64,000 bases of DNA from Saccharopolyspora flava (lineage in GTDB: Bacteria; Actinomycetota; Actinomycetes; Mycobacteriales; Pseudonocardiaceae), in contig NZ_FOZX01000002.1 in NCBI RefSeq assembly GCF_900116135.1, positions 186,001 to 250,000 on the forward strand. Direction: 5' to 3'. Position 1 is the first letter of the stretch. Each line of letters starts with the position of its first letter. Of this stretch, positions 33,098-40,878 are shown one piece after another. A model generated the notes under the pieces. It made no database searches, was not told the origin of the DNA, and was given only the letters and a program-made list of their open reading frames with translations. A program made the position numbers and the translations under genes.

Positions 33098-34474
33098 ATG
33101 ACTCGGCCTCCCTTACCTCCGCGCCCGCCCTGGGAGCAGCCGCAGAACGGTGACCGGGGTGGGCAGGCCTTCCCGGCACCACCGCCCGGGCAGCCGCTCC
33201 CCGCGGCGCCCGTCGGACGTCCGCACGTCGGCCCGCCTCCCGCGGCGTTCGGGCAGCAGCCGGGTCTCCCGCAGACCGGGCAGCCAGGGCAACAGCCCGG
33301 ACAGCCTCGGCCCGGTCACCAGCAATCCGGACACCAAGGACAGCAGCCTGGGCAACCGCAGGCCTGGCAGGCGAATCCTCAAGCGCCGCAATGGCAAACC
33401 GACCCCTGGCAGGCCGGGGCGCAGCAGGCCGGGCCACAGCAGGCCGGATCGCAACAGGCCGGGTCGCAGCAGGCGGGGTGGCAGCGGGCCGCGCCCGCCT
33501 GGGTGCCGCCCGGCCCCGCCTTCCACCAGGAGCCTCCGAAGCGGAACAACCACGGCCTCGTCGTCGGGATCGTGCTCGCCGCGGTGACCGTGTTCGTGAT
33601 CGGGACCGTCGGAGCCGTCGGAGCGTCGATGTCGGCGAACCGGGCCGAGCAGCGCTCCTACCAGCAGACCGCGCCCAGCTCCAGCGACGAACCCACCACG
33701 ACCACCGAAACCACTTCGGAAACCACCACTTCCGACGAACCCACCACCTCGGACGCACCGTCCTCGACCGCGCGACCCGTGGTCAAGCTCGGCGACAACC
33801 CGATCAACATCGACGGCAGCGGGGCCGTCACCACCCCGTGCTCGTTACCGGCCTTCGACACCGACGTGGCCGCGCAGGACGCCTTCTACCAGGCCGCGCT
33901 CCCCTGCCTCATGCGCGCCTGGAAACCCGCGCTGCAGCAGGCGAACCTGCCCACCGACATGCCTCGCGTCGTCACCACCGGCAGCGACACCAACACGCCC
34001 TGCGGGCTGCGGACCTGGAACCAGACCGCGCTGTACTGCCCGCAGGACAACACCATCTACATGACCGCGCGCTACTACTCCGAAGTCGAGGGACGCAGCG
34101 AAGCCGGCGTGTTCCTCGGCCAGTTCGCGCACGAGTTCGGCCACGCGCTGCAACGGCTCTCCGGCATCAACGCCGCCTACGGGCAGGCCTCGGCCACCGC
34201 CCAGGGCGAAGCCGGGCTCGAACTCACCCGGCGCTCCGAACTCCAAGCCACCTGCTTCGAAGGCATGACCCTCGCCGCCCTGCAGAACGGCGGGGTCAGC
34301 GACGACATCATCTTCCCCGCGCTGCGCGACTCCGCCGGACGCGGCGACGAGAACAGCAGCGTCGCCGACCACGGCAGCATCCAGACCAACTCCACCTGGG
34401 TGCAGCAGGGATTCAGCAAGAACCGCGTCACCCAGTGCAACACCTGGCTGTCGCCGTCCAGCGACGTGGACTAG
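33098..34474 (+). CDS. Membrane-anchored neutral zinc metallopeptidase
   Basis: 458 residues from ATG 33098 with GCGAGG just before. Residues 1-145 are Pro/Gln-rich and cytoplasmic. One transmembrane helix follows (HGLVVGIVLAAVTVFVIGTV, about 155-175), then a Ser/Thr/Glu linker and the extracellular peptidase domain. The zinc site HEFGH (about residue 345, FAHEFGHALQRLSG) is followed by the third ligand region ELTRRSELQATCFEGM, as in the YpfJ/neutral zinc metallopeptidase family. Substrate unknown. Its stop shares a CTAG with the convergent next gene. Confidence 0.88.
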   Translation: MTRPPLPPRPPWEQPQNGDRGGQAFPAPPPGQPLPAAPVGRPHVGPPPAAFGQQPGLPQTGQPGQQPGQPRPGHQQSGHQGQQPGQPQAWQANPQAPQWQTDPWQAGAQQAGPQQAGSQQAGSQQAGWQRAAPAWVPPGPAFHQEPPKRNNHGLVVGIVLAAVTVFVIGTVGAVGASMSANRAEQRSYQQTAPSSSDEPTTTTETTSETTTSDEPTTSDAPSSTARPVVKLGDNPINIDGSGAVTTPCSLPAFDTDVAAQDAFYQAALPCLMRAWKPALQQANLPTDMPRVVTTGSDTNTPCGLRTWNQTALYCPQDNTIYMTARYYSEVEGRSEAGVFLGQFAHEFGHALQRLSGINAAYGQASATAQGEAGLELTRRSELQATCFEGMTLAALQNGGVSDDIIFPALRDSAGRGDENSSVADHGSIQTNSTWVQQGFSKNRVTQCNTWLSPSSDVD

Positions 34475-34932
34475 CGCCGACCCAGCAGCATCCCGAAACC
34501 GCCGCCCGCCACGGCGGCCAGGGTCACCAGCACGATGTTGGTGCGCCACGCCAGCGCTTCCAGCTCCGTCGCCTGGTCCTTCACCGGACCGACCCGCAAC
34601 TGGCCCGACGGGTGGGTCGGCACCATCACCTGCAGGCGCTGGCCCCGGGTGTGCCCGCAGCCGTCGAAGGTGGCGCGCTGCGGCTTGCCGTCGATCCGCA
34701 CCTCCACGACATCGCCCGCCGCGCGCTGACCGCACGGACGCGGCTCGACGACCACCGCCGTCGCCTCGCGCTCGGCGGTCTTCCGCTCACCGGACGCCGC
34801 GACCAGCGGCCACACCGTCACGCCCGCGACCACCACACCGAGAAATCCCAGGACGAGCAGGATCGACGCCACCGAGGCCTCACCTCGCGTGCTTCCCACA
34901 TCACCGATAGTCCCAGAAACGCGTTGCGGCAT
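34471..34932 (-). CDS. Membrane protein with two helices, possibly DUF3592-like
   Basis: 153 residues. Helix 1 is at about 23-45 (SILLVLGFLGVVVAGVTVWP) and helix 2 at about 130-150 (TNIVLVTLAAVAGGGFGML). The loop between them is an extracytoplasmic beta-type domain with two Cys (PRPCGQR, DGCGHT) that may form a disulfide. This pattern resembles DUF3592 but the match is weak. The TAG stops of this gene and the metallopeptidase overlap. Confidence 0.7.
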   Translation of the reverse strand: MPQRVSGTIGDVGSTRGEASVASILLVLGFLGVVVAGVTVWPLVAASGERKTAEREATAVVVEPRPCGQRAAGDVVEVRIDGKPQRATFDGCGHTRGQRLQVMVPTHPSGQLRVGPVKDQATELEALAWRTNIVLVTLAAVAGGGFGMLLGRR

Positions 34933-34957
34933 CCCGGGATACCCGGTCAGGAGACGA

Positions 34958-36043
34958 TCACGTTTGCGGCGGCGACACCTTCCGCACGTAGAGCAGCCGG
35001 TCGCCCTCCTCGATCGCGTCCGCCTCCGGAGCGTCGACCCGGTAGAGCTCGCCGTTGCGGACCACGCCCAGCACTATGTCGCCCAGGTGCCGCGGCGAAC
35101 CGCCGACCTCCTGGCGCTCCACCTCGCGCTCGGCGATCGCCAACCCCACCTCGGGGCTGAGCAGGTCCTCGAACATCTCCACCACCGACGGCGTCGACGT
35201 CGCCATACCCAGCAGCCGGCCCGCCGTCTCGCTGGAGACCACCACCGAGTCCGCGCCCGACTGGCGCAGCAGGTGCACGTTCTCCGCCTCCCGGACGGCG
35301 GCGACGATCTGGGCCTTCGGCGCCAGCTCGCGGGCCGTCAGCGTCACCAGCACCGCCGTGTCGTCGCGGGCCGGGGCGATCACGATCGCGCGGGCGCGCG
35401 GCAGACCCGCCACGCGCAGCACGTCCGAGCGGGTACCGGAACCGTTGACCGTCACCAGGCCCTGCGCCGACGCCGACTCCAGCGACGCGCGGTCGGTGTC
35501 GACCACCACGATGCGACCCGGGTCCGCGCCCTCGCCGAGCAGCGCGGTGACCGCGGAACGGCCCTTCGTTCCGTATCCGATGACGACCACGTGGTCGCGC
35601 ACCTTCGACCTCCAGCGTTGGATCTTGAAAGCCTGCCGCGAACGCTCGGTGAGCACTTCCAGTGTCGTACCGACCAGCACGATCAGGAACAGCACCCGCA
35701 GCGGAGTGATGACCAGCACGTTCACCAGGCGCGCCTGCTCGGTGACCGGGGTGATGTCGCCGTAGCCGGTCGTCGACAGCGACACCGTCGCGTAGTAGAT
35801 GACGTCGAGGACGCTGAGCTCACCACCGGCGGAGTCCTCGTACCCGTCGCGGCCGACGTAGACGATGGCGACCGTGGCGGCCAGCGCGATCAGCGCACCG
35901 ATGATGCGGCGGATGATGGAGCGCACCGGGCTGATCACGGTTCCCGGCATCCGGATGACCCCGACGAGCGCGTGATCGGGTCTGGTGCTCAGCTCTTCCT
36001 CGGCGTTGTGCCTGCCGAACAGCTGGCTCGGACCTCGATTCAT
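34958..36043 (-). CDS. Potassium channel with RCK/TrkA-N domains
   Basis: 361 residues from ATG 36043. A short N-terminus leads to two membrane helices (RRIIGALIALAATVAIVYVG and LVNVLVITPLRVLFLIVLV) around a pore with the K+ filter TTGYGD at residues 91-96. The rest is an RCK module starting VVVIGYGTKGRSAV (NAD-type Rossmann) and ending in a TrkA-C-like lobe. It would form a ligand-gated tetrameric channel in the membrane. I recall a similar gene (Rv3200c) between nudC and the helicases in M. tuberculosis. Confidence 0.92.
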   Translation of the reverse strand: MNRGPSQLFGRHNAEEELSTRPDHALVGVIRMPGTVISPVRSIIRRIIGALIALAATVAIVYVGRDGYEDSAGGELSVLDVIYYATVSLSTTGYGDITPVTEQARLVNVLVITPLRVLFLIVLVGTTLEVLTERSRQAFKIQRWRSKVRDHVVVIGYGTKGRSAVTALLGEGADPGRIVVVDTDRASLESASAQGLVTVNGSGTRSDVLRVAGLPRARAIVIAPARDDTAVLVTLTARELAPKAQIVAAVREAENVHLLRQSGADSVVVSSETAGRLLGMATSTPSVVEMFEDLLSPEVGLAIAEREVERQEVGGSPRHLGDIVLGVVRNGELYRVDAPEADAIEEGDRLLYVRKVSPPQT

Positions 36044-36187
36044 GAGTTGCGCTCCCCGACGTTCCGACCACTCACGGCGTTGAACAGTAACCGCTCCGCA
36101 CATGTGGACGACGACCGCCCGGAATTGTGTCGAATTCCTGGCAGAACACCATCCCGAAAAGGCGGTTCGGACGTTTACCATGCGACG

Positions 36188-36715
36188 GTGCAGCAGCTTC
36201 AGCACGCGGCCCGCGCCCTCGGGTGGGACGGGCGACTCGTACCGGATGTGGAGGTGCTCGGCACCCGCTTCACGGCGGTGGCCCGCATCCGGCAGGACGT
36301 CCACCAGTGGCGTCTGCACCACGGGTGGGGACCCGAGCTCGACCCCGCCTGGTTCAAGGCGTGGTCCGAACCCGAGCACCACGACCAGCTGCCGGTGGCG
36401 GCCGTCGACCTGATCGGGATCCTGGTCCCGGTGTCGAAGCCCTCGCGCGCGCTGCGGGCGTGCGGGATGCTGCTCAGCCTCGCGCCGTGCGCCGTCGTCC
36501 TGCCCGGTCAGCACCAGGAGGACCCGCTGTCGATGCTGGAGCTGGACTACTACGGCGCCGGCATCGTCACCACCGGTCCCGACGACGCGGGCAGGCTCGT
36601 GCTGGAGCCGGAGAACCGGGCGGCCGAGTTCGGCTCGTCGATGTTCGGCCGGTGGCTGCTGGAGGTCCTGTACTCGCGGCTGCTGGAGAACCCGCACATC
36701 ACGGAGAACGCCTGA
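36188..36715 (+). CDS. Hypothetical conserved protein
   Basis: 175 residues from GTG 36188 (VQQLQHAARALGWDGRLVPD). The protein looks globular and mixed alpha/beta, with an Asp/Glu-rich surface and a hydrophobic segment (ACGMLLSLAPCAVVLPG). No known domain, signal or metal motif is visible. Codon bias is typical of neighbouring genes. It is divergent from the K+ channel gene; function unknown. Confidence 0.65.
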   Translation: MQQLQHAARALGWDGRLVPDVEVLGTRFTAVARIRQDVHQWRLHHGWGPELDPAWFKAWSEPEHHDQLPVAAVDLIGILVPVSKPSRALRACGMLLSLAPCAVVLPGQHQEDPLSMLELDYYGAGIVTTGPDDAGRLVLEPENRAAEFGSSMFGRWLLEVLYSRLLENPHITENA

Positions 36716-36793
36716 CCCAGTAGTCCTCCGACCCCGGACTCTCCCGATCCCTCGACTCTCCCGATCCCGACTCTCTCGTCCCCGACGTGGGCG

Positions 36794-36847
36794 CAGTTTT
36801 CATGAAAACTGTCGAACCCCCGGGGAGTGACAGTTTTCATGAAAACT
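36794..36847. repeat. Family B palindromic cores, copies B3 and B4
   Basis: Two cores 20 bases apart: CAGTTTTCATGAAAACTG at 36794-36811 and AGTTTTCATGAAAACT at 36832-36847. Each is a perfect palindrome centred on TCATGA. Flanks are less symmetric than at 36923. Confidence 0.9.
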
Positions 36848-36922
36848 TCCCCCACCCACGAGGGAAGTCGCCGGGAAAACCCCACGTCGTGGAGGTTTCT
36901 CCGGATTTCGTCGTGGTCTTGG

Positions 36923-36958
36923 GGGTGGGGAAGTTTTCATGAAAACTTCCCCACCCCA
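36923..36958. repeat. Family B palindrome, copy B5
   Basis: A perfect 36-bp palindrome with arms GGGGTGGGGAAGTTTTCA. It lies 2 bases before the stop of the gene at 36961 and is near-identical to the copy at 26026-26061. Confidence 0.92.
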
Positions 36959-36960
36959 GG

Positions 36961-37569
36961 TCAGGCGAGGACGTATTCGTGCCAGTTGAGACCTTCGGGG
37001 TTCCAGCGCATTCCGCGGCCCTCCTGGAGGACGCGCATCGCCTGAACCGTGTGCGGCCAGCGGCGGATGACGTTGGCCAGCGCGACCGGGGTCATCTGGT
37101 CCACCGTGCGCCGGTGATCACCGGGACCGAGCATCGCGATCCCACCCGGCGTGGACAGGATGTCGGTGAGCGGCCGCTGCCCGGACAGCGCCACCTGCTC
37201 GACGCTGATGATGGTCTGCGGCTGCAGCTCCGACGGCCAGGACTGGCGGTCGATGTCGCCGGCGACCGGCGTCTCGCAGTTGCCGCACTCGCACTCGAAC
37301 TCGCTGGCCCAGCCGTGCTGCTGCCACGACCAGACCACGGCGGTCCCGGCGTCGAGGTCGGACAGCGCCGCCACGTGCGGCCACGCGCCGACGACGGCCT
37401 GCAGCTTGGTCTGCTTGGACTCCCGACCCGTGGCGCCCGGCCCCTCGAAGGACCAGGTTCCCTCATCGTCGCGGTGGACCCGCACCAGAGGGGCGCGCAG
37501 AGCGAGCACTTCGGTGTCCACGCGCACAGCGGATTCCGGCGGAGTGGAGAGCTTCCAGTCGGTGTTCAT
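36961..37569 (-). CDS. Hypothetical protein with CxxC pair
   Basis: 202 residues from ATG 37569, or 205 from 37578. A soluble protein with Trp-rich stretches (VVWSWQQHGWASEFECEC) and a Cys cluster CECGNCETP (about residue 105), possibly metal-binding. The rest is mixed alpha/beta and ends RGMRWNPEGLNWHEYVLA. I do not recognise the family. It sits after adnB on the same strand, 63 bases downstream, so it may be regulated with it. Function unknown. Confidence 0.65.
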   Translation of the reverse strand: MNTDWKLSTPPESAVRVDTEVLALRAPLVRVHRDDEGTWSFEGPGATGRESKQTKLQAVVGAWPHVAALSDLDAGTAVVWSWQQHGWASEFECECGNCETPVAGDIDRQSWPSELQPQTIISVEQVALSGQRPLTDILSTPGGIAMLGPGDHRRTVDQMTPVALANVIRRWPHTVQAMRVLQEGRGMRWNPEGLNWHEYVLA

Positions 37570-37632
37570 CGCGGGCATAGTCGTCCGCCGCGCACGCCGA
37601 ACTCAAGCTTCACCACCCGAACGTGTAGACCT

Positions 37633-40600
37633 TCAATCGTTCTTCGGGATCGCGGTGATGAGCTCCCGCAGACCCGCCGAATCGCGCAGATCCGCAGGTC
37701 GCAGCGTGTAGTCGTGGCGCACGTAGTGGAACGCGGCGCGCACCTTCTCCAGCGGCGTGCGCGACAGCTCCGCCCACGCCAGCCGGTAGGCCGCCAGCTG
37801 CACCGACAGCGACGGGATCTGGTCGCCACCCGGCACTCCCCCGGTCTTCCAGTCCACGACCGTCCAGCCGCCGTCGGGATCGGCGAACACCGCGTCCATC
37901 CGGCCGCGCAGCACGATCCCCTCCACCTGCGTCTCGAACGGCACCTCCACCCGGTGCGGGGTGCGGTCCGCCCACGAGCCCCGCAGAAACGCCTTCTGCA
38001 GCTCCTCGAGGTCCTCGTGCATCGGCGCGGAATCGTCGGCGGCGCCGGGGAGTTCGTCCACGTCGAGCAGCGCGGACGAGGTGAACCGGTGCTCCAGCCA
38101 GGCGTGGAAGGCCGTGCCGCGGCGGGTCATCGGGTTCGGCGGGTAGGGCAGCGGACGCCGCAGCCTGCGGGCCAGCGCGTCGGTGTCGCCGGCGAGCTCG
38201 ACGAGCTGGCTCACCGACAGGTGGTCCGGCAGCCGCACCTGCTCGCGGCGCTGCGCCGCGGCGGCCCGCTCGGCCAGCAGCACGTCGACGTCGCGGGCCC
38301 AGCCGTCCGGGTCCTCCTCGTCGGGCGCCGGGTCCGAAGTGGACATGGCGGCGCGCACGAGTTCGGCTCCCTCGGCGACGGATTCGCGGCGCGGGCCCAG
38401 CGGGTCCACCGGCCACTCGGCGGAGCGGACCTCGTCGGCCAGCGGGTTCTCGGCGTCCTCGTCGGGCGCCGGGCACCACTCGTCGATGACGCCGACCTTG
38501 TCGTCGTGCACCACCTGCGCGGTCTCGGTGAGGAAGTCCGACGGGCCCTTGGGCCGGTCGCCGCTCTCGCCCCACCAGTGCCCGGACAGCAGCAGCGTGC
38601 GCTCCGAGCGGGTCACCGCGACGTAGAACAGGCGGCGCTCCTCGGCGAGGCGGCGGGCCTCGAACTCCTCGTCGTGGATGCTCAGCGCCTCGCTGAGCTC
38701 CTTGCGGTCCAGGCCGTCGAGCCGGTTCACGTCGAGGGTGGGCAGGTCGGGGGCGTCGCCGCGCAGCTCGGCGGGCAGCGCGGTCACCGACCGCAGCCAC
38801 GACGAGGACTTGCGCTTGCCCGGGAAGACGTCGTTGACCAGGTGCGGAACGGCCACCACCTGCCACTCCAGGCCCTTGGCGGCGTGCACCGTGAGGATCT
38901 GCACGCGGTCGTCGGCGACCTCCACCTCCCCCGGTTCCAGGCCGTCCTCGGCGCGCTCGGCGGCGGCGAAGTAGTCCAGCAGCGACGGCAGCGTCGCCGA
39001 CGGGCTGGCCGTGGTGAACGAGGTGACGACGTCGGCGAACGCGTCGAGGTGGATGCGCCCGGCACCGGTCGGGCGCGCCAGGCTCTCGATGTCGAGCATC
39101 AAGGTGCGCTCGACGTCGGCGACCAGCTCGGGCAGCGGCTGGTCGAGACGCCGCCGCAGCGCGGCGAGTTCGCCGCCGAGCCTGCGGATGCGCTCGTAGC
39201 CCTGCTCCGAGTAGCGCTCGGGCTTGCCCGGGTCGTCGAGGGCGTCGGCCAGGCCCGCCTGCTCGGCGTTCTCCCCGGGCAGCGCCGCGTGCACGACGGC
39301 GGCCGGGTCGTCGGGGTCGGGTTCGCCGTAGAACTGGGTGCCCAGCTCCCGCGCCCGCTCCCACAGCGCGGCCAGGTCGGCGGCGCCGATGCGCCAGCGG
39401 GACCCGGTGAGCAGCCGCGCGGCGGCGGTGCCGGCCAGCGGGTCGACGAGCAGCCGCAGGGCGCTGACCAGGTCGCGGACCTCGGGTTCGTCGAGGAGCC
39501 CGCCGAGCCCGACGACCTCCACCGGCAGGCCTCGTTCGCGCAGCGCCACGGCGATGTCGGCCATGTCGGCGCGCCGCCGCACCAGCACCGCCGCCGTCGG
39601 CGGGCGGCCGGTCTCGTCGATCGCCGACTGCCACTGGGCGTGGATGCGGTCGGCGACCCACTCGCGCTCGGCGCGGACGTGCTCGGCCAGCAGCACCCGG
39701 ATGTCGCCGTCGTCGGCGCCGTCGCGGGCGCGCAGCTCGTCGACCTCCAGGCCGATGCGGCGCAGCGGTTCGGAGACCGCGTTGGCCACGCGCAGCACCT
39801 CGTCGGGGTTGCGGAAGCTGGTCAGCAGCCCGTAGCGGTGCGCGGGCACCCGCCGGTCGACCTCGGTGCGCGGGAAGTCGGTGCGGAAGCGCGGCAGGTT
39901 CGCCGCGCTCGCGCCGCGCCAGCCGTAGATGGCCTGCGCCGGGTCGCCCACCGACGTGACCGGCAGCGGATCGGCGTCACCGCCGAACAGCGACCGCAGC
40001 AGGACGCGCTGGGCGTGGCCGGTGTCCTGGTACTCGTCGAGCAGCACCGCGCCGTAGCGGGCGCGCTCGCCGTCGACGACCTCCGGGTGCTCGGCGGCGA
40101 GGTGGGCGGCCAGCGACATCTGGTCGGCGAAGTCCATCGCGCCCTCGCGGCGCTTGCGCTGCCCGTACTCCTCGACCAGCGGCAGCAGCGCGGCCCGGAG
40201 CCGTTGCGCGGCAACGACCTTCACCAGGTCCTGCGGCAGGTTGGCGCGCTGGCCCTTGGCGCGCGGCGCGTTCTCCACCGCCTCGCAGAGCTTGTCGGCG
40301 TGGGCGCGCAGCTCGTCGGGGCTGACCAGGTGCTCGGCGAGCTCCCCGGCCAGCGCCAGGAGGTAGCCGGTGACGGTGGTGGGCACCTTGTCGGTGTCGA
40401 GGTCCTCGGTCCAGGTCGACACGACGCGGTGCGCGAGCTGCCAGGACGCGGTCGCGGTGAGCAGCCGCGCCCCCGGCTCGACCGGCACCCGCAGACCGTG
40501 CTCGCCGACGATCCGGCCCGCGTAGGCGTGGTAGGTGAGCACCGTGGGTTCCTCGGTGAGCACCGCCGAGCGCAGCTGGCCGCTGGGGTCGACCTCGTCG

Positions 40601-40878
40601 AGCAGCCCGGAACCGGCGAGCCTGCGCAGCCGGGCGCGCACCCGGTCGGCGAGCTGGCGGGCGGCCTTGCGGGTGAACGTCAGGCCCAGCACGCGTTCCG
40701 GCGTGACCAGCTGGTTGGCGACCAGCCAGACGACGCGGGCGGCCATCGTCTCGGTCTTGCCGGCGCCCGCGCCCGCGACCACCAGGGCCGGTTCGGGCGG
40801 GGCGGCGATGACCTCGGCCTGCTCGGGCGTCGGCTCGTGCAGGCCCAGGGCCTGGGCGATCCGCTGCGGGGTGATCAC
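37633..40878 (-). CDS. adnB: AdnB, helicase-nuclease subunit
   Basis: 1081 residues from GTG 40878. N-terminal UvrD-type motor: motif I VVAGAGAGKTET (33-44), [50 protein letters not shown] and VI LFYVAVTRSERTLLL. C-terminal RecB-type nuclease: GRMDAVFADPDGGWTVVDWK (D and K active-site residues), preceded by GTAFHAWLEH. In mycobacteria AdnAB resects double-strand breaks; AdnB is the lead motor. Start overlaps adnA by GTGA. AdnA/AdnB assignment rests on order and motifs. Confidence 0.92.
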   Translation of the reverse strand: MITPQRIAQALGLHEPTPEQAEVIAAPPEPALVVAGAGAGKTETMAARVVWLVANQLVTPERVLGLTFTRKAARQLADRVRARLRRLAGSGLLDEVDPSGQLRSAVLTEEPTVLTYHAYAGRIVGEHGLRVPVEPGARLLTATASWQLAHRVVSTWTEDLDTDKVPTTVTGYLLALAGELAEHLVSPDELRAHADKLCEAVENAPRAKGQRANLPQDLVKVVAAQRLRAALLPLVEEYGQRKRREGAMDFADQMSLAAHLAAEHPEVVDGERARYGAVLLDEYQDTGHAQRVLLRSLFGGDADPLPVTSVGDPAQAIYGWRGASAANLPRFRTDFPRTEVDRRVPAHRYGLLTSFRNPDEVLRVANAVSEPLRRIGLEVDELRARDGADDGDIRVLLAEHVRAEREWVADRIHAQWQSAIDETGRPPTAAVLVRRRADMADIAVALRERGLPVEVVGLGGLLDEPEVRDLVSALRLLVDPLAGTAAARLLTGSRWRIGAADLAALWERARELGTQFYGEPDPDDPAAVVHAALPGENAEQAGLADALDDPGKPERYSEQGYERIRRLGGELAALRRRLDQPLPELVADVERTLMLDIESLARPTGAGRIHLDAFADVVTSFTTASPSATLPSLLDYFAAAERAEDGLEPGEVEVADDRVQILTVHAAKGLEWQVVAVPHLVNDVFPGKRKSSSWLRSVTALPAELRGDAPDLPTLDVNRLDGLDRKELSEALSIHDEEFEARRLAEERRLFYVAVTRSERTLLLSGHWWGESGDRPKGPSDFLTETAQVVHDDKVGVIDEWCPAPDEDAENPLADEVRSAEWPVDPLGPRRESVAEGAELVRAAMSTSDPAPDEEDPDGWARDVDVLLAERAAAAQRREQVRLPDHLSVSQLVELAGDTDALARRLRRPLPYPPNPMTRRGTAFHAWLEHRFTSSALLDVDELPGAADDSAPMHEDLEELQKAFLRGSWADRTPHRVEVPFETQVEGIVLRGRMDAVFADPDGGWTVVDWKTGGVPGGDQIPSLSVQLAAYRLAWAELSRTPLEKVRAAFHYVRHDYTLRPADLRDSAGLRELITAIPKND

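Larger units (their letters stand above)
36716..36960. other. Convergent intergenic region with family B elements
   Basis: 245 bp between the stops of two convergent genes. It holds short CTCTCCCGATC-type near-repeats at the left, then three family B cores at 36794-36811, 36832-36847 and 36932-36947. No gene is supported. Confidence 0.75.
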
